Part shown: positions 51,465 to 61,252 of the stretch, piece after piece | Numbering within the stretch: the first letter of the stretch is position 1 | Layout of the letters: each line of letters opens with the position of its first letter | Assembly: GCF_036346105.1 (NCBI RefSeq) | Contig: NZ_CP107811.1 | Location: 4,545,501-4,609,500, forward strand | Reading direction: 5' to 3' | DNA from: Streptomyces sp. NBC_00539 | Lineage (GTDB): Bacteria > Actinomycetota > Actinomycetes > Streptomycetales > Streptomycetaceae | Length of the DNA stretch: 64,000 nucleotides | Made by a program: the position numbers and the translations under genes | The notes under the pieces: generated by a model | What the model saw: the letters and a program-made list of their open reading frames with translations, nothing else | What the model was told of the DNA's origin: nothing | Database searches by the model: none

Positions 51465-54047
51465 TCAGGACGCGGCTGCCGCGTCCGCCGCCCGGGCCTT
51501 GAGGGCACGCTCGACACCCGCGCGCGCCTCCGACACCAGACGGCGCAGACCCGCGTTCGGCTCGGCCGAGGCCAGCCACGCGTCCGTCGCGTCCAGCGTC
51601 GCGCGCGAGACCTGGAGGGACGGGTACAGCCCCACCGCGACCTGCTGCGCGATCTCGTGGCTCCGGGTGTCCCAGACCTCCTTGACCGACGCGAAGTACT
51701 TCTCCGTGTACGGGGCCAGCAGCTCGGCCTGGTCGGACTGGACGAAGCCGCCGATCACCGCCTCCTGCACGGCGTTCGGCAGGTCGCCCGACTCCACGAC
51801 CGATGCCCAGGCCTGCGCCTTGGCATCCGCCGTGGGGCGCGCCGCCCGGGCGGTGGCCGCGTGGCGCTGGCCCGCCGCCGTGGCGTCCCGCTCCAGCTCG
51901 GCCTCGATCGCCGCCTCGCCGGCCACGCCCGTCGCCACCAGCCGCTCCAGGAACGCCCAGCGCAGCTCGGTGTCGACCACCAGGCCCTCGATCTCCGCCG
52001 AGCCGTCCAGCAGCGCCGACAGGTACGTCAGCTGCCCCTCGGTCCGGGCCGTCGCCGCGAATGCACGGGCCCACGCCAGCTGGTGGTCGCTGCCCGGCGC
52101 CGCCGCCCGCAGGTGCTCCAGCGTCGCCTCGGTCCAGGTGGCGAGGCCCTGCTCGCGCCACGCCGGGTCGGCGTAGAGGTCGAGTGCCAGCTTCACCTGG
52201 CGGTGCAGCGACTGCACGACGCCGATGTCCGACTCCTTGCCGATGCCCGACAGGACGAGGGAGAGGTAGTCGCGGGTCGCCAGCTCGCCGTCGCGGGTCA
52301 TGTCCCAGGCCGAGGCCCAGCACAGCGCGCGCGGCAGCGACTCGGTGAAGTCGCCCAGGTGGGCGGTGACGTTGGCGAGGGACACCTCGTCCAGGCGGAC
52401 CTTCGCGTACGAGAGGTCGTCGTCGTTCAGCAGCACCACGGCCGGACGGGCGCGGCCCACCAGCTCGGGTACCTGCGTCAGACCGCCGTCGATGTCCAGT
52501 TCGATCCGGTCCGTGCGGGTCAGCAGACCGTCCCGCAGGTCGTACAGGCCGATCGCGATGCGGTGCGGGCGCAGCACGGGCTCGCCCTTGGCGCCCGCCG
52601 GCAGTGCCGGGGCCTCCTGGCGGACGCCGAAGGCCGTGATGACGCCCTGCGCGTCCGTCTCGATCTCCGGGCGCAGGACGTTGATGCCGGCGGTCTCCAG
52701 CCACGCCTTCGACCAGGCGGTCAGGTCGCGGCCCGAGGTCTCCTCCAGGGCGCCCAGCAGATCGGACAGGCGCGTGTTGCCGAAGGCGTGCGCCTTGAAG
52801 TACGCCTGCACGCCCTTGAAGAAGGCGTCCATGCCGACGTAGGCGACGAGCTGCTTGAGCACCGAGGCGCCCTTGGCGTACGTGATCCCGTCGAAGTTGA
52901 CGAGGACGTCGTCCAGGTCACGGATGTCGGCCATGATCGGGTGCGTGGACGGCAGCTGGTCCTGCCGGTACGCCCAGGTCTTCATCGAGTTGGCGAAGGT
53001 GGTCCAGGCGTGCGGCCACTTCGAGCCCTCGGCGTAGGCCTGGCAGGCGATCGAGGTGTAGGTGGCGAACGACTCGTTCAGCCACAGGTCGTTCCACCAC
53101 TCCATGGTGACCAGGTCGCCGAACCACATGTGCGCCAGCTCGTGCAGGATCGTCTCCGCGCGCACCTCGTACGCCGCGTCCGTCACCTTCGAGCGGAAGA
53201 CGTACTGGTCGCGGATGGTGACGGCGCCCGCGTTCTCCATCGCACCCGCGTTGAACTCGGGCACGAAGAGCTGGTCGTACTTGGCGAACGGGTAGTCGTA
53301 CGCGAACTTCTCCTGGAACCAGTCGAAGCCCTGCCGCGTCACCTCGAAGATCGCGTCGGCGTCGAGGAACTCCGCGAGGGAGGGCCGGCAGTAGATGCCG
53401 AGCGGCACGGACTGCCCGTCCTTGCCCTCGTAGGAGCTGTGCACCGCGTGGTACGGGCCGGCGATCAGCGCGGTGATGTACGTCGAGATGCGCGGGGTCG
53501 GCTCGAAGCGCCAGACGTTGTCCTTGACGTCCTCGGGAGCGGGCGTCGGGGAGTTCGAGATGACCGTCCAGCCCTCGGGGGCCGTCACCGTGAACCGGAA
53601 GGTGGCCTTCAAGTCGGGCTGCTCGAAGCTGGCGAAGACCCGCCGCGCGTCCGGCACCTCGAACTGGGTGTACAGGTACGCCTGCTCGTCGACCGGGTCG
53701 ACGAACCGGTGCAGGCCCTCGCCGGTGTTGGTGTAGGCGCAGTCCGCGACGACGCGGAGCTCGTTGTCCCCCGCGGCCAGGTGCTCCAGCGCGATCCGGG
53801 AATCCCGGAAGACGGCGGCCACGTCGAGGGTCTCGCCGTTCAGGACGACCTCGTGCACGGACGGCGCGACGAGGTCGATGAAGGTCGCGGCGCCCGCCTC
53901 GGCCGACTGGAAGCGCACGGTGGTCACGGACCGGTAGGTGCCCCCCTCCTGCGCACCGCCGAGATCGAGTTCGATCTCGTACGAGTCGACGGTGAGCAGC
54001 TTCGCCCGCTGCTGAGCCTCTTCACGGGTGAGATTCGTGCCAGGCAC
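51465..54047 (-). CDS. pepN: aminopeptidase N (M1 metallopeptidase)
   Basis: An 860-residue cytosolic zinc aminopeptidase that trims N-terminal residues from peptides. The exopeptidase motif GAMENAG lies near residue 268 and the zinc site HELAHMWFG near 303, with the third ligand Glu in LNESFATY. The C-terminal ERAP1-like helical domain completes the usual length. GTG at 54047 is preceded by AAAGGAG; the open frame extends upstream but the family begins with TNLTREEAQQRAKLL. A paralogue starts 8.4 kb away at the right edge. Confidence 0.95.
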   Translation of the reverse strand: MPGTNLTREEAQQRAKLLTVDSYEIELDLGGAQEGGTYRSVTTVRFQSAEAGAATFIDLVAPSVHEVVLNGETLDVAAVFRDSRIALEHLAAGDNELRVVADCAYTNTGEGLHRFVDPVDEQAYLYTQFEVPDARRVFASFEQPDLKATFRFTVTAPEGWTVISNSPTPAPEDVKDNVWRFEPTPRISTYITALIAGPYHAVHSSYEGKDGQSVPLGIYCRPSLAEFLDADAIFEVTRQGFDWFQEKFAYDYPFAKYDQLFVPEFNAGAMENAGAVTIRDQYVFRSKVTDAAYEVRAETILHELAHMWFGDLVTMEWWNDLWLNESFATYTSIACQAYAEGSKWPHAWTTFANSMKTWAYRQDQLPSTHPIMADIRDLDDVLVNFDGITYAKGASVLKQLVAYVGMDAFFKGVQAYFKAHAFGNTRLSDLLGALEETSGRDLTAWSKAWLETAGINVLRPEIETDAQGVITAFGVRQEAPALPAGAKGEPVLRPHRIAIGLYDLRDGLLTRTDRIELDIDGGLTQVPELVGRARPAVVLLNDDDLSYAKVRLDEVSLANVTAHLGDFTESLPRALCWASAWDMTRDGELATRDYLSLVLSGIGKESDIGVVQSLHRQVKLALDLYADPAWREQGLATWTEATLEHLRAAAPGSDHQLAWARAFAATARTEGQLTYLSALLDGSAEIEGLVVDTELRWAFLERLVATGVAGEAAIEAELERDATAAGQRHAATARAARPTADAKAQAWASVVESGDLPNAVQEAVIGGFVQSDQAELLAPYTEKYFASVKEVWDTRSHEIAQQVAVGLYPSLQVSRATLDATDAWLASAEPNAGLRRLVSEARAGVERALKARAADAAAAS

Positions 54048-54195
54048 GCGGTCATCTCCTTTGATGGTGACGTTGCCGCCCCATCCTTCCACGCGGCCCC
54101 GCGCCGGCGCGCCCGAGTAATCCACGGGCGAACAGGGTCGGGCACCGCCGCCCCCCGGGCGCCCTCCCGGCCACCGCCCCGGACGTCTTCGCACG

Positions 54196-54233
54196 CCGAA
54201 GGGGCGGCGCCGGCGCGGGCGCCGCCCCTTCGG
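54196..54233 (-). terminator. terminator after asd
   Basis: A perfect 16-bp stem: CCGAAGGGGCGGCGCC (54196-54211), six-base loop, GGCGCCGCCCCTTCGG (54218-54233), 36 bases past the asd stop. Confidence 0.85.
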
Positions 54234-54268
54234 CGGTTGCGGGTCGGGCCGACCGGCGATCGGCGTGA

Positions 54269-55432
<1,164 letters not shown>

Positions 55433-55508
55433 TCACAACCCCGCCGCCGGCTCGCCCTGGACCCCGTTTCACCTGGTCAGCGGCGGTATCGGCGCCGGGA
55501 ACGCCCGA

Positions 55509-55538
55509 AGGGGCGGCGCTCGGTCGAGCGCCGCCCCT
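55509..55538 (-). terminator. terminator after the large subtilase
   Basis: AGGGGCGGCGCTC (55509-55521), GGTC loop, GAGCGCCGCCCCT (55526-55538): a perfect 13-bp stem 16 bases past the protease stop. Confidence 0.85.
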
Positions 55539-55553
55539 CCGGTGTCGTACGTA

Positions 55554-58500
55554 CTACGGCAGGACCTTGTCGATCTGCACGCTGCCGGTGCCCGCGGCGG
55601 TACCGCGGCCGTTCAGCAGCTGGACCTGGCCGAAGAACTGCCGGCCCTCGGGGGCCGCGCTGCTGACCAGGACGTTCGCCGAGACCTGCGCGCTGGCGCC
55701 GTTGGCGAGGTTCACCGCGGCGGCCTCGTCGACCTGGACGGAGCCCAGGGCGGTCGAGAAGTACACGTCGCGGTAGTCGTACGTGGTGCTGCCGGACGGG
55801 ACGGCGTAGCCGATCACCTTGATGCTGTAGGTGCCCGCGGCCGGGTTGAGCAGGCTCACGGCCTCCTCGGAGTCGCCGTCGGCGGAGGAGCCGACCTTGA
55901 CGCCGTCCTTGTAGACCTCGAGGTCGAGGTCGGCGGCGGCGTCGGAGACCTTGCCGATCGCGACGTCGAGGCGCGAGACGCCCTCGCCGACGGTGACCTC
56001 GGTGGTCTGGGTCTCACCGGCGGCGATGGTCGGCTTGGCGACCTTCGCGGAGCCGAGCGGGCCGCCCTGGAGCTTGCCGCCGCTGATGGCCGCGGCGTCG
56101 TTCTTGATGCTCCACTGGACGGGCGCCGGGGTGCCCTGCTTGACCTCGGGGAGCACCTTGACCGCGGGGTCGAAGGTGGCGCCGAGGACCGAGACGTCCA
56201 GCTTGTACGGGTTGTCGAGCAGCGGCGACGTACGGCGCGACTCGACCTCGATCTCCCAGACGCCCGGGGTCGGGTCGGCGTAGGAGCGCAGGTCGGGGCG
56301 GCACTTGTTCGCCGGGTTGTCGTAGTTCGGGTAACACTGCGTCGTCGCGCTGTCCTCGACGCCCGTGCCGTACGGGTGGATCGAGATGAAGCGCGTCTGG
56401 CTGCCGGCCGCGAGGCCGCCGAGGGCGACCTCGAGGGTCTTGGCGCCCTGCGGGACGGTCACGAAGTACGACTTGTGGCTGTTGCGCTGCACCGAGGAGG
56501 TGTCCGACAGCGCGAACGACGGCTTCGCCAGCGGGGCCGAGGCCACGACCGTGGTCATGATCTGCTTGTCGATGCCCTCGGTGGTCTCGTCGTCCAGCTG
56601 CAGGATGCCGCTGTGCACGCCGGCCGACTTGACGTTGGCCTCGACCTTGATGGTGACGGGCTTGTTCAGCGGCAGGGTGACGTAGTCGTAGCCGCCGACG
56701 ACCTTGAAGGTCCCGTCGTTGTTGCGCCAGCTCAGGTTGTGCCGGGTGCCGTACTTGACGCCCGTGGTGCGGGTGACGACGACGTCGTAGACCTTCTTCT
56801 GGCCGACCTTCAGGCCGCCCTCGCGGTCGTAGAGGCCGGTGCCGAAGCCCGGGGTCTTGAGGAACTGGTCGATCGCGGTGTCGACCGGGGCCTTGACGCT
56901 GAACTCGTTGGCCTTCGCGCCGCGCTGGAGGGACTCCCACGCGTCGACGATGTTGATCAGACCCGCGCCCTGGGCGTGCGCCGGGACGTCGTCGATCTTC
57001 TTCGCGGTGCTGGTGAGCGCCACGCGCAGGCTCGCCGGGGTCACCGCGACGTGCTGCTGCTTGGCCGCTGAGAGGAGCAGGGCGCTGGCGCCCGTCGCCT
57101 GCGGCGAGGACATCGAGGTGCCCTGGAGCATGGAGTAACCGGCCGGCAGGGTGTAGCCGGCCTCCTTCACCGGGGAGCCGGGCAGCCAGGTCTGCGTGGT
57201 GTTGATGGCCGCACCGGGGGCGGTGAGGGTCGGCGTCATGCCGCCGTCCTCACGCGGACCGCGCGAGGAGAAGGGGAACATGTTGTACTTCTTGGTCACG
57301 CCGGAGCCGTAGTTGGCGGCCCAGGTCTCCTTGGAGACCGCGGCGCCCACGGAGATGACCTTGTCCGCGAGACCGGGGTCGCCGATCGTGTTGACGCCCG
57401 GGCCCTCGTTGCCGGCCGAGATGACCAGCTGGACGCCGTAGGTGTCGATCAGGTTCTTGTAGAGCTCGGCGCGCGCGTTGTTGCCGTCGTTGAGCGCCGG
57501 CAGACCGCCGATGGACATGTTGACGATGTCCACGCCGCGGTTGGCGACCAGGTCGATCATGCCCTCGGTCAGCGCGACGTTGGTGCAGCCGCCGGACCAG
57601 GAGCAGGCGCGCGAGGAGACGATCTTGGCGCCGGGCGCCTCGCCGTTCATCTTGCCGCCGAAGAGGCTGTTGGCGGCGGTGATGCCCGCGACGTGCGTGC
57701 CGTGCTCGGACTCGATGATGCCGATGTTGACGAAGTCGGCCTTCTTGCCGACCCAGTCACCACCCAGCGGGTCCATCGGGACGTCCTTGCGGATCTGGAT
57801 CACGAACGGGATCCGCTCGGCGACGTCGGTCGCCGGGTTGTCCGTGCCGAAGTAACCGATCTGGTAGCCGTCCTTGTACGGCTTCATCGGCTCGTTGTTC
57901 GTGAAGTCGCCGTCCTGGTCGGTGTCGACGCGGACGGTGCCGGCGGCGGCGTCGTAGAGCATGCCGAACCGGTCGGTGGTGTCACCGTCCCGGTTGACGT
58001 CGCCCTTCTCGTCACCGGTGGCGGTGATCGACTCGCTGAAGCGGCTCCACTGGTACGAGCCCTCCGGGGCCTTCCAGCTCTGGCCGCCCGCGGTGAAGGT
58101 CCCGCCCGTGGCCGTGACCGGGGTGATCTGGGCGCGCCAGGTGGCGTCGTTGTCCGTGATCGGGTCGGTCGCGGTGACCCAGTCGACGATCTTGCGCTCG
58201 CCGGTGGTGGTCTTCTGGAGCGCGGGGTGGCCGAGGTCGACGCCGGAGTCCAGGATGCCGATGGTCACGCCGCGGCCGTCGGCCTGCGGGTTCTTGGCGA
58301 CGAAGTCGACCGCGCCCGTCTCGAAGGACGGGTTGTACGGGTTCTTCGCCGGCGTGTCCTTGCCCGGCCCCGGGTAGGTCTCGGCCGCGGTCTTCTTGCT
58401 CGCGCCGGCGTCCTTGCCCGAGTCCGGCCTCGGGTCCGACAGCTGGATCTCGTGCTTGAGGTCCATGGCGTGGACGGAGGACAGCTTGCCGGCTTCCTTC

Positions 58501-58889
58501 AGCGCGGCCTCGGCCTTGCCGGTGGGGATCGTGGCGCGCACGTAGCCGAGCTTGTCGTTCGTCTGGCCCACCGAAGCGCCCTGTACGGCACCCAGCTGGT
58601 CGGCGACCTGCTTGGTCTGACCCGGCGCGGTGGCCACCATGACGGTGACGGTCGCGTCACCCTTGGCCTTGGCGTCCTGGAGCAGTTCGGCGTCGGACGA
58701 ACCGAGCTTCTGGTCCGCGGACTTGACCGCCGTCGGGGCGCCGGGGTCAGTGGCTCCCGTCGCGGCGAAGACGGGCATCGCCCCGGACGCGCAGAGCGCG
58801 GCCACCAGGCCTGCGGCCGCCGCGACGCGGGCGACGCGCCTGGAGGCCGGTATTGCCCCGGTTGTGGAGCTGGGGGATTCGAGGGTCAT
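55554..58889 (-). CDS. large secreted subtilisin-like protease (S8)
   Basis: A 1111-residue exported protease. Signal peptide (Arg-Arg then AAAAGLVAALCASGAMPVFA), a propeptide-like region (about 60-150), then the S8 domain with Asp near 214 (ILDSGVDLG), His near 398 (SEHGTHVAG) and Ser near 592 (GTSMSSPQA). A 140-residue insertion between the Asp and His blocks contains DxDxDG-type acidic loops (DVNRDGDTTDRFG, DTDQDGDFTNN) that look like calcium sites. The 500-residue C-terminal part holds beta-sandwich (Fn3/PPC-like) domains. ATG at 58889 or 58895. No wall anchor, so it is freely secreted. Confidence 0.93.
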   Translation of the reverse strand: MTLESPSSTTGAIPASRRVARVAAAAGLVAALCASGAMPVFAATGATDPGAPTAVKSADQKLGSSDAELLQDAKAKGDATVTVMVATAPGQTKQVADQLGAVQGASVGQTNDKLGYVRATIPTGKAEAALKEAGKLSSVHAMDLKHEIQLSDPRPDSGKDAGASKKTAAETYPGPGKDTPAKNPYNPSFETGAVDFVAKNPQADGRGVTIGILDSGVDLGHPALQKTTTGERKIVDWVTATDPITDNDATWRAQITPVTATGGTFTAGGQSWKAPEGSYQWSRFSESITATGDEKGDVNRDGDTTDRFGMLYDAAAGTVRVDTDQDGDFTNNEPMKPYKDGYQIGYFGTDNPATDVAERIPFVIQIRKDVPMDPLGGDWVGKKADFVNIGIIESEHGTHVAGITAANSLFGGKMNGEAPGAKIVSSRACSWSGGCTNVALTEGMIDLVANRGVDIVNMSIGGLPALNDGNNARAELYKNLIDTYGVQLVISAGNEGPGVNTIGDPGLADKVISVGAAVSKETWAANYGSGVTKKYNMFPFSSRGPREDGGMTPTLTAPGAAINTTQTWLPGSPVKEAGYTLPAGYSMLQGTSMSSPQATGASALLLSAAKQQHVAVTPASLRVALTSTAKKIDDVPAHAQGAGLINIVDAWESLQRGAKANEFSVKAPVDTAIDQFLKTPGFGTGLYDREGGLKVGQKKVYDVVVTRTTGVKYGTRHNLSWRNNDGTFKVVGGYDYVTLPLNKPVTIKVEANVKSAGVHSGILQLDDETTEGIDKQIMTTVVASAPLAKPSFALSDTSSVQRNSHKSYFVTVPQGAKTLEVALGGLAAGSQTRFISIHPYGTGVEDSATTQCYPNYDNPANKCRPDLRSYADPTPGVWEIEVESRRTSPLLDNPYKLDVSVLGATFDPAVKVLPEVKQGTPAPVQWSIKNDAAAISGGKLQGGPLGSAKVAKPTIAAGETQTTEVTVGEGVSRLDVAIGKVSDAAADLDLEVYKDGVKVGSSADGDSEEAVSLLNPAAGTYSIKVIGYAVPSGSTTYDYRDVYFSTALGSVQVDEAAAVNLANGASAQVSANVLVSSAAPEGRQFFGQVQLLNGRGTAAGTGSVQIDKVLP

Positions 58890-58978
58890 CAGCATCCCTG
58901 GCTAAGTGAAAGATACGGTCCGGATTTCGGTGCCGGATGACCGGTCAGCCTTGCGCAAGTGACCACTGTTTGGGGAGA

Positions 58979-59004
58979 CATGTCATTGACCGAGACCTGA
59001 CATG
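58979..59004. promoter_or_regulatory. inverted repeat upstream of the large subtilase
   Basis: CATGTCA (58979-58985) and TGACATG (58998-59004) form a 7-bp inverted repeat about 90 bases before the protease start; it may be a regulator site. The surrounding 270 bases hold no gene. Confidence 0.35.
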
Positions 59005-59163
59005 GCGGACACCCGCCAGGGTGGGGTTTCCGCCATCGGGAACAACTCGGGGCAAGCCGGGGCGACTTGTGCCGGTCAGGTAGTGGATTTATCGACTTAC
59101 AGGCCGTGTGGCAGGGGTCTGTCAGGGTCTGGTCTCACCCGAGGTGTGACAGATTCCGACCGT

Positions 59164-59733
59164 TCAGCGCTCGCGCGTGCGCGCGTAGTGGCGCGAGGCC
59201 TTGGCGCGGTTGCCGCAGACGGCCATCGAGCACCAGCGCCGGGTGCCGTTGCGCGAGGTGTCGTGGAAGTGCAGCACGCACGTCTGTGAGGCGCACTTGC
59301 GGATCCGGTCCGGCGCGGACCCCAGCAGGCCCAGGTAGTCGCGGGCCGCGAGCCAGGCCGGCCCCCAGGCCGGGTCGTCGAACTCGGCCCGCTCGCCCGG
59401 TCCTTCGGCGGTGAGCGTGGCCCGGATGCGGCCGTGCTCCAGTACGGCGTCGATCAGTTCGCGGGCGTCGGCGTCGGCCGGGTCCGCGACGGCGCGGGCC
59501 AGCGCCTCGCGCGCGGTCAGCAGGTGGACCAGGGTCGACTTGTCGGCGCGGAAGCGGGGGGCCAGGCCCGTGCTCTCGAGCCAGAGGCCCAGCCCTTCGA
59601 GGCGGCTCAGCCCGAAGGCCCCGGCGAAGAGGTCGGCGGGCTCCCCGTTCGGCATCCAGCGCGTGTTCACCAGGTCGAGGGCGAGCGGCTCCCCGGTGAG
59701 CGGACGGGGGTCCGTCGTCGGTACTGCCGTCAT
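59164..59733 (-). CDS. CGNR zinc-finger (ABATE-domain) regulator
   Basis: A 189-residue protein. The N-terminal ABATE domain starts GEPLALDLVNTRWMP; the C-terminal CGNR zinc finger has Cys in KCASQTC and WCSMAVCGNR and a basic helix KASRHYARTRER suited to DNA contact. Such proteins are stress-related putative regulators. It is divergent from a VOC-family gene across 125 bases that contain repeated CTAACCCCT and a 10-bp inverted repeat, so it likely controls that gene and itself. ATG at 59733 has GAGGCGGAC upstream. Confidence 0.88.
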   Translation of the reverse strand: MTAVPTTDPRPLTGEPLALDLVNTRWMPNGEPADLFAGAFGLSRLEGLGLWLESTGLAPRFRADKSTLVHLLTAREALARAVADPADADARELIDAVLEHGRIRATLTAEGPGERAEFDDPAWGPAWLAARDYLGLLGSAPDRIRKCASQTCVLHFHDTSRNGTRRWCSMAVCGNRAKASRHYARTRER

Positions 59734-59777
59734 GTCCGCCTCCTCGCACCGCTAACCCCTCAAGGGTACGTGACCGG

Positions 59778-59806
59778 TTGACGCACCGGGATCTAACCCC
59801 TAACGT
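59778..59806 (+). promoter_or_regulatory. promoter of the VOC-family gene
   Basis: TTGACG (59778-59783), a 17-base spacer and TAACGT (59801-59806), 52 bases before the start codon. Confidence 0.6.
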
Positions 59807-59826
59807 CGCCCTAGGAGGTTAGATCC
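59789..59826. promoter_or_regulatory. inverted repeat across the VOC promoter
   Basis: GGATCTAACC (59789-59798) and GGTTAGATCC (59817-59826) form a perfect 10-bp inverted repeat with 18 bases between. It straddles the -10 box and likely start site, as an operator would. CTAACCCCT occurs at 59793-59801 and again at 59752-59760 near the divergent CGNR gene. Confidence 0.65.
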
Positions 59827-59858
59827 GAACGTCGGACATCCTCGGGAAGGGAACCCTC

Positions 59859-60317
59859 ATGACCACCACCACCGCCGCCCTCCGCACCGGGCACGTGGGC
59901 CTCAACGTCACCGACCTGGAGCGCTCGCTCGCCTTCTACCGCGACGCCCTGGGCTTCGGTCTGCTCGGCGAGGGCAAGGAGGACGGGCGCCGCTTCGCCT
60001 TCCTGGGCCGGGACGGCGAGCTCGTCCTCACCCTCTGGCAGCAGGCGGACGACCCGTACGCCCCGCGGGCGGCCGGACTGCACCACCTCGCCTTCTCCGC
60101 CGGAGCGATCGAGGAAGTGCGGGCGTACGAGGAGCGGCTGCGCGGCCTGGGCGTCGACTTCGCCTACGAGGGCGTCGTCGCCCACCGCGAGGGCGCGGCC
60201 TCGGGCGGGATCTTCTTCCACGACCCGGACGGCACCCGCCTGGAGATCTCCGTGCCGACCGGCGCCGAGGGTGCTCCCGCACCCGTCGAATCCGCTCCCA
60301 CCTGCGGTTTCTTCTAA
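59859..60317 (+). CDS. VOC-family (glyoxalase/dioxygenase-like) protein
   Basis: A 152-residue two-repeat VOC protein. HVGLNVTDLERSLAFYRDALGF starts repeat 1 with a potential metal His; LHHLAFSAGAIEEVRAYEERL starts repeat 2; FFHDPDGTRLEISVP supplies the final Glu ligand. Members include glyoxalase I, fosfomycin and bleomycin resistance proteins and dioxygenases; the reaction here is unknown. Under the CGNR-linked inverted repeat. The next gene starts 11 bases after its stop. Confidence 0.85.
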   Translation: MTTTTAALRTGHVGLNVTDLERSLAFYRDALGFGLLGEGKEDGRRFAFLGRDGELVLTLWQQADDPYAPRAAGLHHLAFSAGAIEEVRAYEERLRGLGVDFAYEGVVAHREGAASGGIFFHDPDGTRLEISVPTGAEGAPAPVESAPTCGFF

Positions 60318-60328
60318 GGAACGGGGAA

Positions 60329-61252
60329 GTGAGGGCCGTCATGGACCGGTACCACCAGGGCTCCCTGGCCATCCAGGAGCGGGTCGGCGTCCGTACGCTC
60401 GCCGAGCACGTCGGCCGCTCGATCGGACCCGGCATCCGGGACGTGGCGGCCGCCTTCCTCGCCCTCCAGCCCCACCTCGTCGTCGGCGCCGCCGACGGCG
60501 CGGGACGGCTGTGGGCCTCGCTGCTCACCGGTCCGCCGGGCTTCGTCCGGGCCACCGGGCCGGACCGGATCGCGGTCCGCGGGGGCCTGCCGGACGGGGA
60601 CCCGCTCGCCGGGGCGCTGGCCGCCGCCGGCACCCGGGTCGGCACCATCGCCCTCGACCCGCGCACCCGGCGCCGGATGCGGCTCAACGGCACCCTCGCC
60701 GTGACGCCCGGCGGCTTCGCGGTGGCGGCGGAGGAGGTCTTCTCCAACTGCCCGAAGTACCTGCAGAAGCGGCAGCCGCTGGAGCTGGTCGCCGAGGGTC
60801 CCGGAACCGTACGGCGCTCCGCGTCGCTCACCCCGGACCAGGAGCGGGCCGTGCGCGGCGCCGACACCTTCTTCATCTCCACCACGGCGGAGGCGGGCGG
60901 GGCCGACGCGAGCCACCGGGGCGGGATGCCGGGCTTCGTGGAGGTGCTCTCGCCCACCGAACTGCGCTGGCCGGACTATCCGGGCAACGCGATGTTCCTG
61001 ACCCTGGGCAACCTCGCGCTCGACGAGCGGGCCGGACTCCTCTTCCCCGACTGGGAGGGCGGCGGGCTGCTCCAGCTGAGCGGGCGGGCCCGGACCGAGT
61101 TCGGAGCCGACGGGGGCCGCGAGGTCCGGTTCCGGGTGGAGGCGGTGGTGCAGAGCCTGCATCCGGGGCGGCTGCGCTGGAGCGCCCCGGAGTACTCCCC
61201 GGCGAACCCGGGCCTCCCGGGCGCCCCTCACCGGGGCAGGACCACCAGGTAG
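60329..61252 (+). CDS. pyridoxamine 5'-phosphate oxidase-family flavin-fold protein
   Basis: A 307-residue protein resembling the split-barrel FMN-binding family. Features include GPGIRDVAAAFLALQPHLVVGA, RLWASLLTGPPGFVRA, DPRTRRRMRLNGTLA, and FSNCPKYLQKR with its Cys-Pro-Lys; ADTFFISTTAE continues a second half. Likely a flavin- or haem-linked reductase; substrate unknown. GTG at 60329 is preceded by AAGGA; ATG at 60341 is possible. It is co-transcribed with the VOC gene and overlaps the convergent gene by 25 bases. Confidence 0.8.
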   Translation: MRAVMDRYHQGSLAIQERVGVRTLAEHVGRSIGPGIRDVAAAFLALQPHLVVGAADGAGRLWASLLTGPPGFVRATGPDRIAVRGGLPDGDPLAGALAAAGTRVGTIALDPRTRRRMRLNGTLAVTPGGFAVAAEEVFSNCPKYLQKRQPLELVAEGPGTVRRSASLTPDQERAVRGADTFFISTTAEAGGADASHRGGMPGFVEVLSPTELRWPDYPGNAMFLTLGNLALDERAGLLFPDWEGGGLLQLSGRARTEFGADGGREVRFRVEAVVQSLHPGRLRWSAPEYSPANPGLPGAPHRGRTTR

